Source: Desulfoscipio geothermicus (GTDB lineage: Bacteria > Bacillota > Desulfotomaculia > Desulfotomaculales > Desulfallaceae). From it: 64,000 bases of DNA. The notes below the pieces were generated by a model that saw only the letters and a list, made by a program, of their open reading frames with translations, was not told where the DNA came from and did not search any database. The stretch covers positions 1 through 64,000 of the forward strand of contig JAENYF010000008.1 in assembly GCA_016841905.1 (NCBI GenBank). The letters run 5' to 3'. The translations under genes were made by a program, and so were the position numbers. Of the stretch, positions 1-8,881 are shown piece by piece (the stretch's first letter is position 1; each line of letters opens with the position of its first letter).

Positions 1-754
1 CCTCGCCGACGCTGGCCAGCCAGCCGGCGAGCCAGGCAGTTTTACCTCCGGGGAGCAATATTTTCAGCCACTGGCCGTTTACTTCGTTGACCGTGTATTT
101 TTGGCCTTTACTCACCTGGCCGACAATACCGTAAGACGTGCCGGGCCCCGAGCGCAGATTGACGTTCGCAGCGGTTATCGTGGCCTGCTTGACTTTGCCC
201 GTATTGTTTTGGCTGCCCGGAGCACCCTGCTGAACCGTTGCTTGTTGACCGGAGGATTTTTGTATTTGCACCAGCCAGCCTGCCAACCAACCGGTACTAC
301 CACTGGGCAGCCTAACTTTCACCCAGTCATTGGAAACCGACAGTACTGGAAGTTTAGCATTTGCATTGACCTTACTTACCACCAAATAGCTTGTCCCTGG
401 ACCACTGCGAACATTTACCGAATCGGACTTGACCACGGCGTAACTTGTTGGTGTATCGGCTACTGTTTTAGCTTGTACCAGCCAGCCGGCAATCCAGCCC
501 TCGGTGCTTCCTACTTTTATTTTGTACCAATCGCCGCGCTTATCAAGGGCGGTATACTTCTGCCCATTCTGTACATTGGCCACGATGGTGGTGTTAGTAT
601 CCGGTCCGCCACGCACGTTGATGTTGCTGCCGCTAACAGTCAGCTGGGTGGATGCGGGAAGAGCTGAGGGTATAAGCAGTAGTCCGGCTGTAAGCAGGCA
701 GGATATAACCAGTGCTTGTATTATCTTCTTGTGCCAGTTACGATGCTTTTGCAT
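1..754 (-). CDS. Secreted multi-SH3b-domain protein, 5' part only
   Basis: The frame is open from the ATG at 754 to the window edge, so the C-terminus is missing. The product starts with a basic N-terminus and a hydrophobic segment (about residues 10-33) that looks like a signal peptide. Three bacterial SH3 (SH3b) repeats follow, each with the N-[VI]-R-x-G-P motif and a G-W-[IL]-A-G-W-L ending, at about residues 37-95, 105-165 and 190-250, joined by Q/T/S-rich linkers. Such repeats bind cell wall and usually sit in front of an amidase or peptidase domain, which would lie outside this window. GAGGAAA about 8 nt upstream supports 754 over the in-frame ATG at 769. The enzyme type cannot be told from what is visible. 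Confidence 0.75.
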   Translation of the reverse strand, partial: MQKHRNWHKKIIQALVISCLLTAGLLLIPSALPASTQLTVSGSNINVRGGPDTNTTIVANVQNGQKYTALDKRGDWYKIKVGSTEGWIAGWLVQAKTVADTPTSYAVVKSDSVNVRSGPGTSYLVVSKVNANAKLPVLSVSNDWVKVRLPSGSTGWLAGWLVQIQKSSGQQATVQQGAPGSQNNTGKVKQATITAANVNLRSGPGTSYGIVGQVSKGQKYTVNEVNGQWLKILLPGGKTAWLAGWLASVGE

Positions 755-974
755 TACAAGTTTCCTCATTTCCAAAATATTATCTTTTATAGGATCTGAT
801 TCAACAAAAAACTTATAATACCTGTTTGGGATGTCTGTTTATCAAGTGCTTAAATATGGATAATCTAAAGACGCATAAAAAAGTCGTTATGTTCCCAATT
901 AGGCAAAAAAAATGGATAGTATGCCTTTTCCGGCTGCATAATAAAAGTAATTATTAACGATGGGGGAATACGCT

Positions 975-2087
975 ATGGATAAGCTAAAAGTAGGAATTAT
1001 TGGCACGGGCCTGGCCTTTGCGCGGCTGCATTATCCCGCTTATCAGGAGCTGTCTGATAAGTATGAAATCGTGGCCCTTTGCGATCCTGAGCCGGAGAAA
1101 ATCCGCCCCTGGGCTGAGCGGCTGGGATTGGGAGATAATAATATTTACACAGATTATCGTCCCATGCTCTGGCGGGGTGATATTAATGTGTTTGATATTA
1201 TGGTGCCTATTGAAGATAATTTCCGAGTCACTGAGGATGTGGCCAGAGCTGTAGCCCACCAGCACGGCCGGGCGATTATTTGCGAAAAACCACTGGCGGC
1301 TAATTATGAACAGGCTAGAGCTCATGCTGAGCTGCCACGCCGCTATGGGGTGCCCATTATGATTGCCGAAAATTACCGTTATAGTGAGGAAATTAATATC
1401 ATCCGTGATATGGTCAGGGAGAAGAAAATAGGTGAGCCGGTTTATTTCATTAATAACCGGGTGACTTGTTTCCCTGAGGAGATGCTGAAAAATAATTTTG
1501 CCCGGACGGAATGGCGCCAACACCCGGCATTTGCAGGCGGCGTGATTATGGATTCCGGAGTACACGATGTAGCCGCCATGCGACACATATTCGGTGCCAT
1601 TAATAAGCTACAGGCCTTTGGGGTGCCCCAGCACAACGATTTTGCTCCCTATGCAGTACTTAATGTAAACCTGCGTTTTCACAGCGGTGTAACCGGTCAG
1701 TTCAGTTTTTACAGCGCCGGCAAGGAAATGCAGCGCCCGCTGATTGGACTACGTATATTTGGCAATACAGGAATGATTTACCTTGAGGAAAGTGATTGCG
1801 GCACAATTAATGTATCACTTAACGATGGACGGTCAGAGCGAGTCCACTACCGCCCACAGCGTGGTTATTATAATGAGCTGCTGAACTTGCATAACGCTTT
1901 GTCAGGAAGGGAAACAATTTCCGTCACACCGGAAATGGAGTACGGGGATGTCAAGACGATTTTAGATATGCTGCGCTCGGCTAAGGATGGCAGTATTGTT
2001 GAGGTGGACAGCACTAGTAGTTATATCCCCGCTTATCGCCCCAACTACCAGACTCAGTTCGAGTTTCACCCGGTTACCTGGCATTAG
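975..2087 (+). CDS. Gfo/Idh/MocA-family NAD(P)-dependent oxidoreductase
   Basis: The product (370 aa) has an N-terminal Rossmann fold with the G-x-G motif in IIGTGLAFARLH right after the start, and the family signature EKP (ICEKPLA) near residue 105. The alpha/beta C-terminal domain carries the usual G-G-V-I-M-D-x-G-x-H-D motif. Members oxidise or reduce sugars, inositols or related polyols. The substrate cannot be deduced and no sugar pathway genes are adjacent. The start at 975 follows GGGGGA by 8 nt; an in-frame ATG at 960 lies within the leader. It converges with the next gene and their stop codons overlap by 4 bp. Confidence 0.85.
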   Translation: MDKLKVGIIGTGLAFARLHYPAYQELSDKYEIVALCDPEPEKIRPWAERLGLGDNNIYTDYRPMLWRGDINVFDIMVPIEDNFRVTEDVARAVAHQHGRAIICEKPLAANYEQARAHAELPRRYGVPIMIAENYRYSEEINIIRDMVREKKIGEPVYFINNRVTCFPEEMLKNNFARTEWRQHPAFAGGVIMDSGVHDVAAMRHIFGAINKLQAFGVPQHNDFAPYAVLNVNLRFHSGVTGQFSFYSAGKEMQRPLIGLRIFGNTGMIYLEESDCGTINVSLNDGRSERVHYRPQRGYYNELLNLHNALSGRETISVTPEMEYGDVKTILDMLRSAKDGSIVEVDSTSSYIPAYRPNYQTQFEFHPVTWH

Positions 2088-2749
2088 CGTTCAAAGCCCT
2101 GCTGCATCCGGCTGCCGGCCCGGATCAGGTCACTATCGCGGGTCAGCGGTACGCTGACATCCAGGTGTCCGGCAATAGATTCAACAATCGCCCCGTCTAC
2201 CAGTATCTGCACTTGTTCGATACTGCTGAACTGGGTTAAGGTATTCACTATTGAATAAACCGTAGTATTTTCCGACCCTGACCCACCGCTGTGGTTGGCA
2301 ACCAGCTCTTGGCTGAAATTTACGGTGCACAACCCGTCCTGAATGTTTATATCCAGCAATTGGGTGCGGTCTGGTATGGTAGCGCCTAAACCTTGATTGC
2401 ACGGGCCCTGGCATAACTCATGTATAGCCTGCCGGGCTATACCGGCTGTTTTGTTTATGGTCCGCTGTTCGGCCTGTAAGTAACCGTCGGCATCAGCAAA
2501 GTAGAGCACAATTGTAGTTGTTGCTCCTCCAGCTGGATTAGGAGAGGTTGTGGCGCTGGGCGCAGCCTGGTCTGCCGCGGTGCTAGAGGGTGCCTCCTGT
2601 CCACTGCCTGCTGTTTGGTTATCAACCGCGTTATTTAGCGTTGGCGGTTGTTTGGATGTGAGCTCTTGGCCTTCACCAGCACAGCCGGAGGAATACATAA
2701 CTACCAAAATCAGGGTCATGTAGATAAAGAATTTGATGGCCGCCTTCAT
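2084..2749 (-). CDS. GerMN-domain lipoprotein
   Basis: The protein (221 aa) has a hydrophobic N-terminus ending in a lipobox-like S-S-G-C, so it is probably a lipoprotein. A Ser/Thr/Pro/Ala-rich linker of about 60 residues follows, then one GerMN domain: L-Y-F-A-D-A-D-G, E-x-R-x-I, GP-x(4)-L-x-x-x-IP and a closing V-x-I-L-V-D-G. GerMN domains occur in the spore germination protein GerM and in cell-wall-associated lipoproteins of spore formers. The ATG at 2749 follows GAGGAGC; the longer reading frame from 2782 has no ribosome site. A role in sporulation or germination is likely by family but not shown here. Confidence 0.8.
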   Translation of the reverse strand: MKAAIKFFIYMTLILVVMYSSGCAGEGQELTSKQPPTLNNAVDNQTAGSGQEAPSSTAADQAAPSATTSPNPAGGATTTIVLYFADADGYLQAEQRTINKTAGIARQAIHELCQGPCNQGLGATIPDRTQLLDINIQDGLCTVNFSQELVANHSGGSGSENTTVYSIVNTLTQFSSIEQVQILVDGAIVESIAGHLDVSVPLTRDSDLIRAGSRMQQGFER

Positions 2750-2901
2750 ATTTACATAGCTCCTCTCGTAAAGTTTGTCCATATATGTTTATGGGCTTGG
2801 CCACGGGTTTATGACAAGAATACGCAGTAGTATATGATAAAAATCTACGTTCAGTCAATATTGTTAAATTACAAAGTTTAAGTCTGACCCTGGAGGAAAC
2901 T

Positions 2902-3888
2902 ATGGCTAAACATTTAAAGGCTAACTATGCTGTATTATTGACCACCGGATGCATATTCGCCGCTGTAATCGTTGTGCTAATGGTTCTTAGCACAAGGCCA
3001 GTCCAGGCAGCAAAGAGTGCTGCACCCGGTTGTCCTTATTACCAAACGGAGCAAGAGGTAGAACGAGAGTTAACGGCTACTGAACCGGCTCTTAAAGGTG
3101 ACGATGTAATCCAAGTTCAAGAACGCTTGAAGCAATTAGATTTTTACCATGGGGGGATTGACGGTGTCTACGGGCCGGCTACCATAGCAGCAGTGATAGA
3201 ATTTCAAAAATCCCATGGCCTTGAGCCTGACGGCGTAGTGGAGGAATTTGTCTGGCAGGAACTTGACCAGGCTCAGTTTGCCTGGGGAGCAAACGAAAAA
3301 ACACCTCCTCCGCCTGGCGAAGTGAGCATAGTTGTAGATACCTACCGGCGCAAGTTGACGGTCATGTCGGATGGTGAACCGTATAAGCAATACCCGGTGG
3401 CGCCGGGTAAATATAAAACTCCCACGCCAATAGGTAATTTCAAAGTGCTGCGCAAGGCCGTCCACTGGGGTACAGGCTTTGGCACCCGCTGGATCGGGCT
3501 GACAGTACCCTGGGGTACCTATGGGATTCACGGCACCAATAATCCCGGGGCAATTGGCAGCTATGCCAGCCACGGTTGTATCCGGATGAATAACCATAAT
3601 GTCGAGGAGATTTATCCCTGGGTTAAGCCCGGCACTCCTGTAACACTAATCGGCAACCCGTTTCGCTACCAACCAAGTCAATACCGAACGATGAGGCGGG
3701 ATGAGCGGGGTGGTGATGTGATGGAGATACAACTGCGCCTGCAGCGATTAGGCTACTACACCGGCCCCATTGATGGTATTTGGGGCGGAGGCATGGAAAG
3801 GGCTGTGTTGCAGTTTCGTGAAAACAAAGGGCTAGCCAAGGATAATGCAGTTGACTATGCAGTTTACCAAGCTTTAGGCTTGCAGTAA
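2902..3888 (+). CDS. L,D-transpeptidase (YkuD) with two peptidoglycan-binding domains
   Basis: The 328-aa protein has an N-terminal membrane segment (residues 10-30), a peptidoglycan-binding type 1 domain (about 62-115; V-Q-x-x-L-x-x-L-x-F-Y-x-G-x-x-D-G-x-x-G), a YkuD catalytic domain (about 140-245) and a second peptidoglycan-binding domain (about 270-325). The catalytic signature H210-G-T-N...S-H-G-C226-I-R-M is complete. Such enzymes make 3-3 crosslinks in peptidoglycan, outside the membrane, and are common in spore formers. The start is set by TGGAGGAAACT. The gene stands alone and is followed by a strong terminator. Confidence 0.92.
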   Translation: MAKHLKANYAVLLTTGCIFAAVIVVLMVLSTRPVQAAKSAAPGCPYYQTEQEVERELTATEPALKGDDVIQVQERLKQLDFYHGGIDGVYGPATIAAVIEFQKSHGLEPDGVVEEFVWQELDQAQFAWGANEKTPPPPGEVSIVVDTYRRKLTVMSDGEPYKQYPVAPGKYKTPTPIGNFKVLRKAVHWGTGFGTRWIGLTVPWGTYGIHGTNNPGAIGSYASHGCIRMNNHNVEEIYPWVKPGTPVTLIGNPFRYQPSQYRTMRRDERGGDVMEIQLRLQRLGYYTGPIDGIWGGGMERAVLQFRENKGLAKDNAVDYAVYQALGLQ

Positions 3889-3937
3889 CTTAACCGGTTC
3901 TGCATTCCACCAAGGTTGATTGGGCATGTAACAATAT

Positions 3938-3966
3938 AAAAAGGCCTTTTGCATAGGCCTTTTTTT
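3938..3966. terminator. Bidirectional intrinsic terminator
   Basis: AAAAGGCCT and AGGCCTTTTTT form a hairpin with an eight-base loop. It has T-runs in both directions and lies between the convergent L,D-transpeptidase and APC permease genes, so it probably ends both transcripts. Confidence 0.85.
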
Positions 3967-3981
3967 GAACCATTAATGCTG

Positions 3982-5349
3982 CTAATCAAATCTAGTCTTC
4001 TCACCGGACACCGGTCGCCGGCGAGGTCTGGTCGTAGTCTTTTTTTCCTGGTAGCAGAGCTTAAGCTTGGGCACTACCACTTTTACATACCAGGTGCAGA
4101 GCAACAGGCCAAGGGTAATATATAACAGAACAATGGGGAAACTGGCAAAAACAGCCATAGCCAGGCCAGTGAATACTACCGCGCAAATGCTCGGGATAAT
4201 GTAACCGCCCGGTATGAGGTAGGGGCGGTCTGCCTCAGGCATTTTTTGGCGTAGCCTGATCACCGCCAACCCGGCCAAGGCATAGATAATACTCTCCATT
4301 GCTGCAGCCATATTCACCAGCATCAAGTACCGTTGTGTCACCAACACGACAATAGAAATAGCCAGGCCGATAGTAAATATGGTTAACACGGCTGTCCATG
4401 GAGTAAAAAATCGCAGGCTTATTTTGCTGAAAACCGGCGGCAGCACATGCTCTCGGGCTGAAGAATATACAAAGCGGGAGACGCTGATCAAACCAGCATT
4501 AAAAGTGGTAATGGAGGCCGCCAGGGTGATGGCTACCATCCAGGTTACCCCGGCCTCGCCCAGTATTCCGCGGGCAAAAAGCAAATGAGGTATGGGCGAG
4601 CCTGCCAGCACCTCACGGGGGGTCGTGGCCGTCATGGCTACAGTAAAAAGTGCGTAGGTAACACTTAAGATCCCGATAGCCAGCAGCATGCCCCTGGACA
4701 CTATGCGGTGGTGGGTTACTTCTTCAGTCAGCGGTGTCACCCATTCGAACCCTACAAAAAGAAAAACTCCTAGTGCGACTGCATTGACCAGCCCTTCCGC
4801 ACCACCTGTAGCCAGGGAGCCGGTAAGTTGAAAATCCGCTTTAAACAGGGCAATAACGGCAAAAGCCAACAGTGATAGGATCAGACTGTAAGTGAGTGCA
4901 TTTTGAAATCCACCGGCGATTTTAACACCCAGCAAGTTTATCACCGTCACGATGGAAAACATGGTCAGAATCCAAACCAGTGCAGGCACTGCCGGCCAAA
5001 CCTCACTTAAAACCTGGGCCAGCACGTAACTTTCCGCTCCAATCACGCCCATAATGACCACCATGTACAGCATGGATACGATAAGAGCCAGCTGCTCATT
5101 ATAAGCCCGGCTGAAATAAAGACGAATCCCTGCCGCCGAAGGAGTCATACCGTTTAATTCGCCAAAACAAAGGGCTGCTGTCATACACAGCAGCCCACCG
5201 GTTAAAATAGCCAGCCAGGCGGCGTCACCCGCCAAAAAACCGGCCACCTGTACTGCCGCAACAAAAGTTGAACTAGACAGCGTCAACCCGGCACTGGTGG
5301 CCACAATGGTACGTAGGGTGAGCACTTTTTTAAGCTGCAAGTCACTCAC
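3982..5349 (-). CDS. APC-family amino acid/polyamine permease
   Basis: The 455-aa hydrophobic protein has about twelve predicted membrane spans, the size and layout of the APC superfamily. The N-terminus carries the conserved helix-1 stretch around residues 10-35 (T-L-R-T-I-V-A-T-S-A-G-L-T-L-S), and a soluble basic tail (about residues 425-455) ends it. It should import an amino acid or amine by cation coupling; the substrate is unknown. The GTG start overlaps the stop of the upstream SCP2 gene (GTGAGTGA), so the two are translationally coupled. A TTG three codons in, with better spacing from GGGGTGAG, is an alternative start. Confidence 0.85.
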   Translation of the reverse strand: MSDLQLKKVLTLRTIVATSAGLTLSSSTFVAAVQVAGFLAGDAAWLAILTGGLLCMTAALCFGELNGMTPSAAGIRLYFSRAYNEQLALIVSMLYMVVIMGVIGAESYVLAQVLSEVWPAVPALVWILTMFSIVTVINLLGVKIAGGFQNALTYSLILSLLAFAVIALFKADFQLTGSLATGGAEGLVNAVALGVFLFVGFEWVTPLTEEVTHHRIVSRGMLLAIGILSVTYALFTVAMTATTPREVLAGSPIPHLLFARGILGEAGVTWMVAITLAASITTFNAGLISVSRFVYSSAREHVLPPVFSKISLRFFTPWTAVLTIFTIGLAISIVVLVTQRYLMLVNMAAAMESIIYALAGLAVIRLRQKMPEADRPYLIPGGYIIPSICAVVFTGLAMAVFASFPIVLLYITLGLLLCTWYVKVVVPKLKLCYQEKKTTTRPRRRPVSGEKTRFD

Positions 5350-5698
5350 CCCAAATCATCAGAGAAATAAAATCCAAACGCACAATATCGTCTTCAGACC
5401 CTTGAATCACTAGAGTACCATTCATATATGGTTCGGTAGGAGTAATATCGCCGTAAAATAAATCCGCAAGTGTCTCGCTGTCCGAGGTAACTACTAAATC
5501 AGGGTTTTGGTCTGACACGCCCTGAACCACTGCTAACTCTCCGTTTCGCAGGGTCATGATATGTTGGGAGTCTATATCGCTAGCTTTAATGATGATCACC
5601 CGGTTCCAGTCCCGGTTCATTAGCTCAAGCTTACTATTTTTTTTGTAGCCTTCACAAAAAGACTGTAAACTGGCTGATATTTCTTCGTGTGTTGCCAT
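5342..5698 (-). CDS. SCP2 sterol-binding-domain protein
   Basis: The 118-aa protein resembles stand-alone bacterial SCP2 domains: a helical start, the central W-N-R-V-I-I-I-K strand, L-V-V-T-S-D-S-E-T-L-A-D-L-x-x-G and the closing G-T-L-x-I-Q-G-S-E-D-D-I-V-R-L. SCP2 domains bind hydrophobic ligands such as acyl chains in the cytoplasm. The physiological ligand here is unknown. It is coupled to the downstream permease by an 8-nt overlap and lies 14 bp after the 5713-6630 gene, so the three form one operon. AGGATTTTTT lies upstream of its ATG. Confidence 0.75.
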   Translation of the reverse strand: MATHEEISASLQSFCEGYKKNSKLELMNRDWNRVIIIKASDIDSQHIMTLRNGELAVVQGVSDQNPDLVVTSDSETLADLFYGDITPTEPYMNGTLVIQGSEDDIVRLDFISLMIWGE

Positions 5699-5712
5699 AA
5701 AAAATCCTCCAC

Positions 5713-6630
5713 TTAATTATCCAATTCGATAATTTTCGGTTGGAAGTCCAGCTTTTTGATGATATCCAGATAATCCTCGGGAGTAATCTCGCTGCTGGGC
5801 TTACCTAATAGCGCCACCAGCACTCCCTCGATAACATTGGTACCAAAGGAGCGGCCTTCGAAGACCGGGGTAGTGGTCACCAGCCGTCCGGCACCGTTTT
5901 GCCGTAAAAATTCGACATCCGCAGCGGTGGTGGTATTAGTAATGATGGTTTGTCCGTTCAGTTTATCCGGCAGATAGCGTTTGATAAAGTGGAAGTCGCC
6001 GGCAATTATCTCAGCATCGTAGTAATACGGGGCGAATTTCTGCGCTTTTTCCTCATCCCTCGATTCCTGCTTCTCGCCGACGGGATAAAGCATATGGAAA
6101 GGCAACTGGGTCATTTCCGGCAATAGTTTAGCAGCCATTTCCTTTAGTTCTTGAAGCGTTTTAATGGGATAGGGTATACCTGCAGTGAAAATTAAATCAC
6201 CGTAGGTAACATCGCACTCAGCTGCTGCAAAAGCCTCGGCCATGCCAAACCGGTCCACTGCGCTAACCATGAGCACCCGGGTGCCCTTTTTAATAATATC
6301 GATATTTTGCAGTAAAAATGCAACTGTTTCCCGCTCAAGGGTATTTTTTAGACCGCTGCCGTCCACCACCGGGGTGCTTTTCACTGCCTCAATTAATTTT
6401 AAACCATCTTTAAAGGCATATCTTCTTTCGCCTGCATAGACATATACATCTATACCGCCCAGGCCGATGGCATCCACCTGCCCGTCCAACTGCTGCAGCT
6501 TGCCTATGGCTTCCTCAAAATCGCCGTTCACACCCAGGCGGCTGATCTCAAACTGTTCGCCAAGCAGTTCAACCTGCACCTGGTGGTCGCGCTTGGAGGA
6601 ACCCAGGCTAATACTGACCACTCGTTTCAA
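5713..6630 (-). CDS. Conserved protein resembling clostridial 'quinate/shikimate dehydrogenase-like' proteins
   Basis: This 305-aa protein is soluble, with alternating alpha/beta character and several glycine-rich strand-turn motifs (A-I-G-L-G-G-I-D near residue 55, T-N-T-T-T-A-A-D near 234). From memory, related proteins in acetogenic and sulfate-reducing clostridia are labelled quinate 5-dehydrogenase. I see no motif that proves this, so the function should be treated as unknown. The start is a TTG placed eight bases after GGGAGG. It is first in an operon with the SCP2 protein and the APC permease, which suggests a shared role in handling a small organic or amino acid ligand. Confidence 0.55.
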   Translation of the reverse strand: MKRVVSISLGSSKRDHQVQVELLGEQFEISRLGVNGDFEEAIGKLQQLDGQVDAIGLGGIDVYVYAGERRYAFKDGLKLIEAVKSTPVVDGSGLKNTLERETVAFLLQNIDIIKKGTRVLMVSAVDRFGMAEAFAAAECDVTYGDLIFTAGIPYPIKTLQELKEMAAKLLPEMTQLPFHMLYPVGEKQESRDEEKAQKFAPYYYDAEIIAGDFHFIKRYLPDKLNGQTIITNTTTAADVEFLRQNGAGRLVTTTPVFEGRSFGTNVIEGVLVALLGKPSSEITPEDYLDIIKKLDFQPKIIELDN

Positions 6631-6786
6631 AAGCAGGACCTCCCATCATCTCTCTAGGTGCTAATTTCACCCTACCATTGTAACCAATAAATGCAAAAAA
6701 AACAAGCTATACAGCTTTATGGCATCGATGTGTGTTTTAACAAAGCCGGCTTCGGCTGGGAATTAAGAGCAGAGACTGGCTTTGGG

Positions 6787-6957
6787 TTAAACAGTTTTTT
6801 GTTTTTGGGAGTCTTCCAGTACATCCACTGCTTCGTCATATGCATCGATGTAATCTGATTCCAGCACATTCAGCCATTCCGGGCTCAAAAAAGGTACTTC
6901 CTGCTCACTGTATATTTGTTCTGCAGCCCTGGCTAAGTCCTTCTGCTCATCATGCAT
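6787..6957 (-). CDS. Small acidic hypothetical protein (56 aa)
   Basis: A 57-codon frame starts at an ATG eight bases after a strong GGAGGAG site and ends in TAA at 6787. The product is very acidic (about a quarter Asp/Glu), with no signal peptide or membrane span, and is rich in helix formers. I do not recognise a family. It stands alone between the 5713-6630 gene and the MinD-like gene. The good ribosome site is the main support. Confidence 0.5.
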   Translation of the reverse strand: MHDEQKDLARAAEQIYSEQEVPFLSPEWLNVLESDYIDAYDEAVDVLEDSQKQKTV

Positions 6958-7108
6958 GCTTATTCTCCTCCGTTTTATAATTTAGAGTGGTTATTCTTGC
7001 CTATAGTTTGCCCCGAAATTTTTTAAAATCTCTTCTGCTTTTCCCATATTGTCTTTTCCGATTAGTATGGGGACGATATTATTGTGTGTATAAGATATTC
7101 ATGTGAAA

Positions 7109-7136
7109 ATAAAAATCGGTCGGTTTATACCGACCG
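7109..7136 (-). terminator. Intrinsic terminator after the MinD-like gene
   Basis: CGGTCGGT and ACCGACCG form a perfect 8-bp stem with a TTAT loop (7117-7136). On the minus strand it is followed by ATTTTTATTTT, as expected for termination of the gene ending at 7196. Confidence 0.75.
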
Positions 7137-7195
7137 CCTGAAAAACAAAATAGCGCTGTATTAATAACAGCTGCCTTAAATTACTTATAATTATT

Positions 7196-7951
7196 TTAAT
7201 CTATATTACACAATTTACCGGCAATATGACCGATTTCTTCGGTAAAACGATTGGAACGTTCCATTGTAAATATCTTGTCCTTACCCTTCTTTCCGCTTAA
7301 ATCTGGAAAATTGGGCAATACCCCGTAAAGTGATATTCCCAGTGCACCGCTTATCTCCAATGGGTCTTGTTCTGCATGGGTTGGATAGCGATTTAGCACT
7401 AACCCAAACTGATCCAGGCTGAATCCTTCGTCGATCAGCAATCGCACATGAGCTTCTGCGTTAGGCAAGGTGAAACCAAAAGGTTCGGCTACTAAAAGCA
7501 CCTTATCCATCCTGAGCAAAATATTTAGTGTATAGTCACGAACCCCCGCACTGTTGTCAAACACCAGCACATCATACGGAGCTTTTAGCAAATTGTGCAG
7601 CATAACATTAACACAGTTGAGCAACAGTGGGGAACCGGCTAAATCGACCATCGTGTTGCTGGCAAGTACCGGCAGCCCGTGGAAGCTCTGCACATAGGGT
7701 TGTATATCATCCCAGATATAGTTAATGTCCCAGTACGGTAAGCTCTCCAACCTCTTGAATATATCTGCTGCCCATATACCAATGTTGGGAGAGCTGTCCA
7801 AACCCAGCTTATCAGTTAGGTTTCCCTTGACCAGATCCATATCCACTAACAATGTACTGTGGCCCTGACGATAAAAATAACCGGCCAATTCCTTAGCTAC
7901 GGAGGTTTTGCCCGTTAATGGTGAATAACTATAAACTGCCACAGCTTTCAT
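7196..7951 (-). CDS. MinD/ParA-like P-loop ATPase
   Basis: The 251-aa protein has the SIMIBI/MinD layout: an N-terminal P-loop (S-P-L-T-G-K-T-S, residues 9-16), the L-L-V-D-M-D-L-V-K-G switch near residue 35, a D-N-S-A-G-V-R-D strand near 132, and N-R-Y-P late in the chain. The P-loop lacks the deviant KGG of true MinD and ParA, so it resembles the looser CpaE/CooC-type group. Such proteins partition or position cargo, or assist metal enzymes. No partner gene is adjacent. AGGGAGTGGTGAT sets the ATG start and a terminator follows. Confidence 0.75.
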   Translation of the reverse strand: MKAVAVYSYSPLTGKTSVAKELAGYFYRQGHSTLLVDMDLVKGNLTDKLGLDSSPNIGIWAADIFKRLESLPYWDINYIWDDIQPYVQSFHGLPVLASNTMVDLAGSPLLLNCVNVMLHNLLKAPYDVLVFDNSAGVRDYTLNILLRMDKVLLVAEPFGFTLPNAEAHVRLLIDEGFSLDQFGLVLNRYPTHAEQDPLEISGALGISLYGVLPNFPDLSGKKGKDKIFTMERSNRFTEEIGHIAGKLCNID

Positions 7952-8123
7952 ATCACCACTCCCTTATATAATAATTCACCGGGCATCTCCTTTCTCCTTT
8001 TAGCACATAAATAAAATGGAAATTAAATTGGGCTAGGAGCATCCACAAATACCGGCTTCAATAAACTTATTTCGTCATAATAGCGCAATGCTCTGAACAA
8101 AATACCATAATTATCTTTTCAGT

Positions 8124-8151
8124 CACATCTTTGGAATTAAAAACATAATAT
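8124..8151 (+). promoter_or_regulatory. Candidate sigma-E promoter of the cotJ operon
   Basis: CATAATAT (8144-8151) fits the sigma-E -10 pattern CATAnnnT, with a weak -35-like CACATCT 13 nt upstream. It lies about 45 bp before the first cotJ start. The cotJ operon is transcribed by the mother-cell factor sigma-E in Bacillus subtilis. The -35 match is poor. Confidence 0.4.
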
Positions 8152-8196
8152 GGTTAAGAGTTAATTATTGAAATAAGTGCAATGGAGGTATGCGTT

Positions 8197-8571
8197 TTGA
8201 ATAACAACGACGATAAAAAATTAGATCAGGCTAAGGATGCAGCGGCAACCGGTCTGGGACCGGTTCATAATAAGCCGGGCGCCGGCGGCCCGCCAATGTA
8301 TGGGCCATTTGACCCGGTGCCGGGTGATTTGCCGCCTTATCCAAGCCATCCAGGCTTCAGCCCAGGATACCCACCAGCTCATCCAGAGCATCCCGGAGGG
8401 CCTGCTTATCCCGGTTACCCTAATCAACCAGGTTTTGCCCCACCCTGCCAGGGCATGCAACTTGCCAGGGCTTATATCTGCATCCAAAGCTGGGGGAAGG
8501 TTAATTCCCCGGCTCGGGCCTTGGAAACAGGAACTTTGTTTCCTGAACTGTACCGGCCATACCCGTACTAA
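8197..8571 (+). CDS. cotJA: Spore coat-associated protein CotJA with a Pro/Gly-rich N-terminus
   Basis: The last 40 or so residues match the CotJA core: L-A-R-A-Y-I, then A-R-A-L-E-x-G-T-L-F-P-E-L-Y-R-P-Y. Before it lies a low-complexity segment of about 60 residues made mostly of Pro, Gly, His and Tyr, much longer than in the Bacillus protein. Spore coat proteins often carry such segments. GGAGG at 8184-8188 points to the TTG at 8197 rather than the ATG at 8182 that overlaps the ribosome site. It is first in cotJA-cotJB-cotJC, deposited in the spore coat from the mother cell. Confidence 0.85.
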   Translation: MNNNDDKKLDQAKDAAATGLGPVHNKPGAGGPPMYGPFDPVPGDLPPYPSHPGFSPGYPPAHPEHPGGPAYPGYPNQPGFAPPCQGMQLARAYICIQSWGKVNSPARALETGTLFPELYRPYPY

Positions 8572-8591
8572 TTGTTTGGAGGTGAATTAAT

Positions 8592-8849
8592 GTGGATAAT
8601 CGTAATCAAGCGCAAATGTTGTTACAAATACAACAATTAGAATTCGTAACCTTGGAACTAAATTTATTTTTGGACACTCACCCCAATGACCGGCATGCGC
8701 TGGCCATGTTTAACCAAGTACACAGGGATTTAATGCAAGCTTTGCGAAACTATGAGCAAATCTACGGTCCGCTGCTCAATTTTGGTTTTTCTCCAAATGA
8801 ACAGGATTGCTGGAAATGGACAGATAGCCCGTGGCCCTGGCAAATTTAA
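8592..8849 (+). CDS. cotJB: Spore coat protein CotJB
   Basis: The 85-aa protein matches CotJB along its length: an L-L-x-x-I-Q-x-L-E-F start, L-N-L-F-L-D-T-H-P-N-D, then L-x-x-Y-E-x-x-Y-G-P-L and the Trp-rich W-x-W-x-x-x-P-W-P-W end. The GTG start follows GGAGGTGAATTAAT. It lies 20 bp after cotJA and 32 bp before cotJC. In Bacillus the CotJ proteins depend on one another for coat assembly. Confidence 0.9.
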   Translation: MDNRNQAQMLLQIQQLEFVTLELNLFLDTHPNDRHALAMFNQVHRDLMQALRNYEQIYGPLLNFGFSPNEQDCWKWTDSPWPWQI

Positions 8850-8881
8850 GTACCCCAATTTAATGGAAAGGATTTGTGAAT

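Noticed and set aside
101-667. Plus-strand open frame of 188 codons
   Set aside because: It lies wholly opposite the SH3b gene and its translation looks like random Cys/Pro-rich sequence without a ribosome site.
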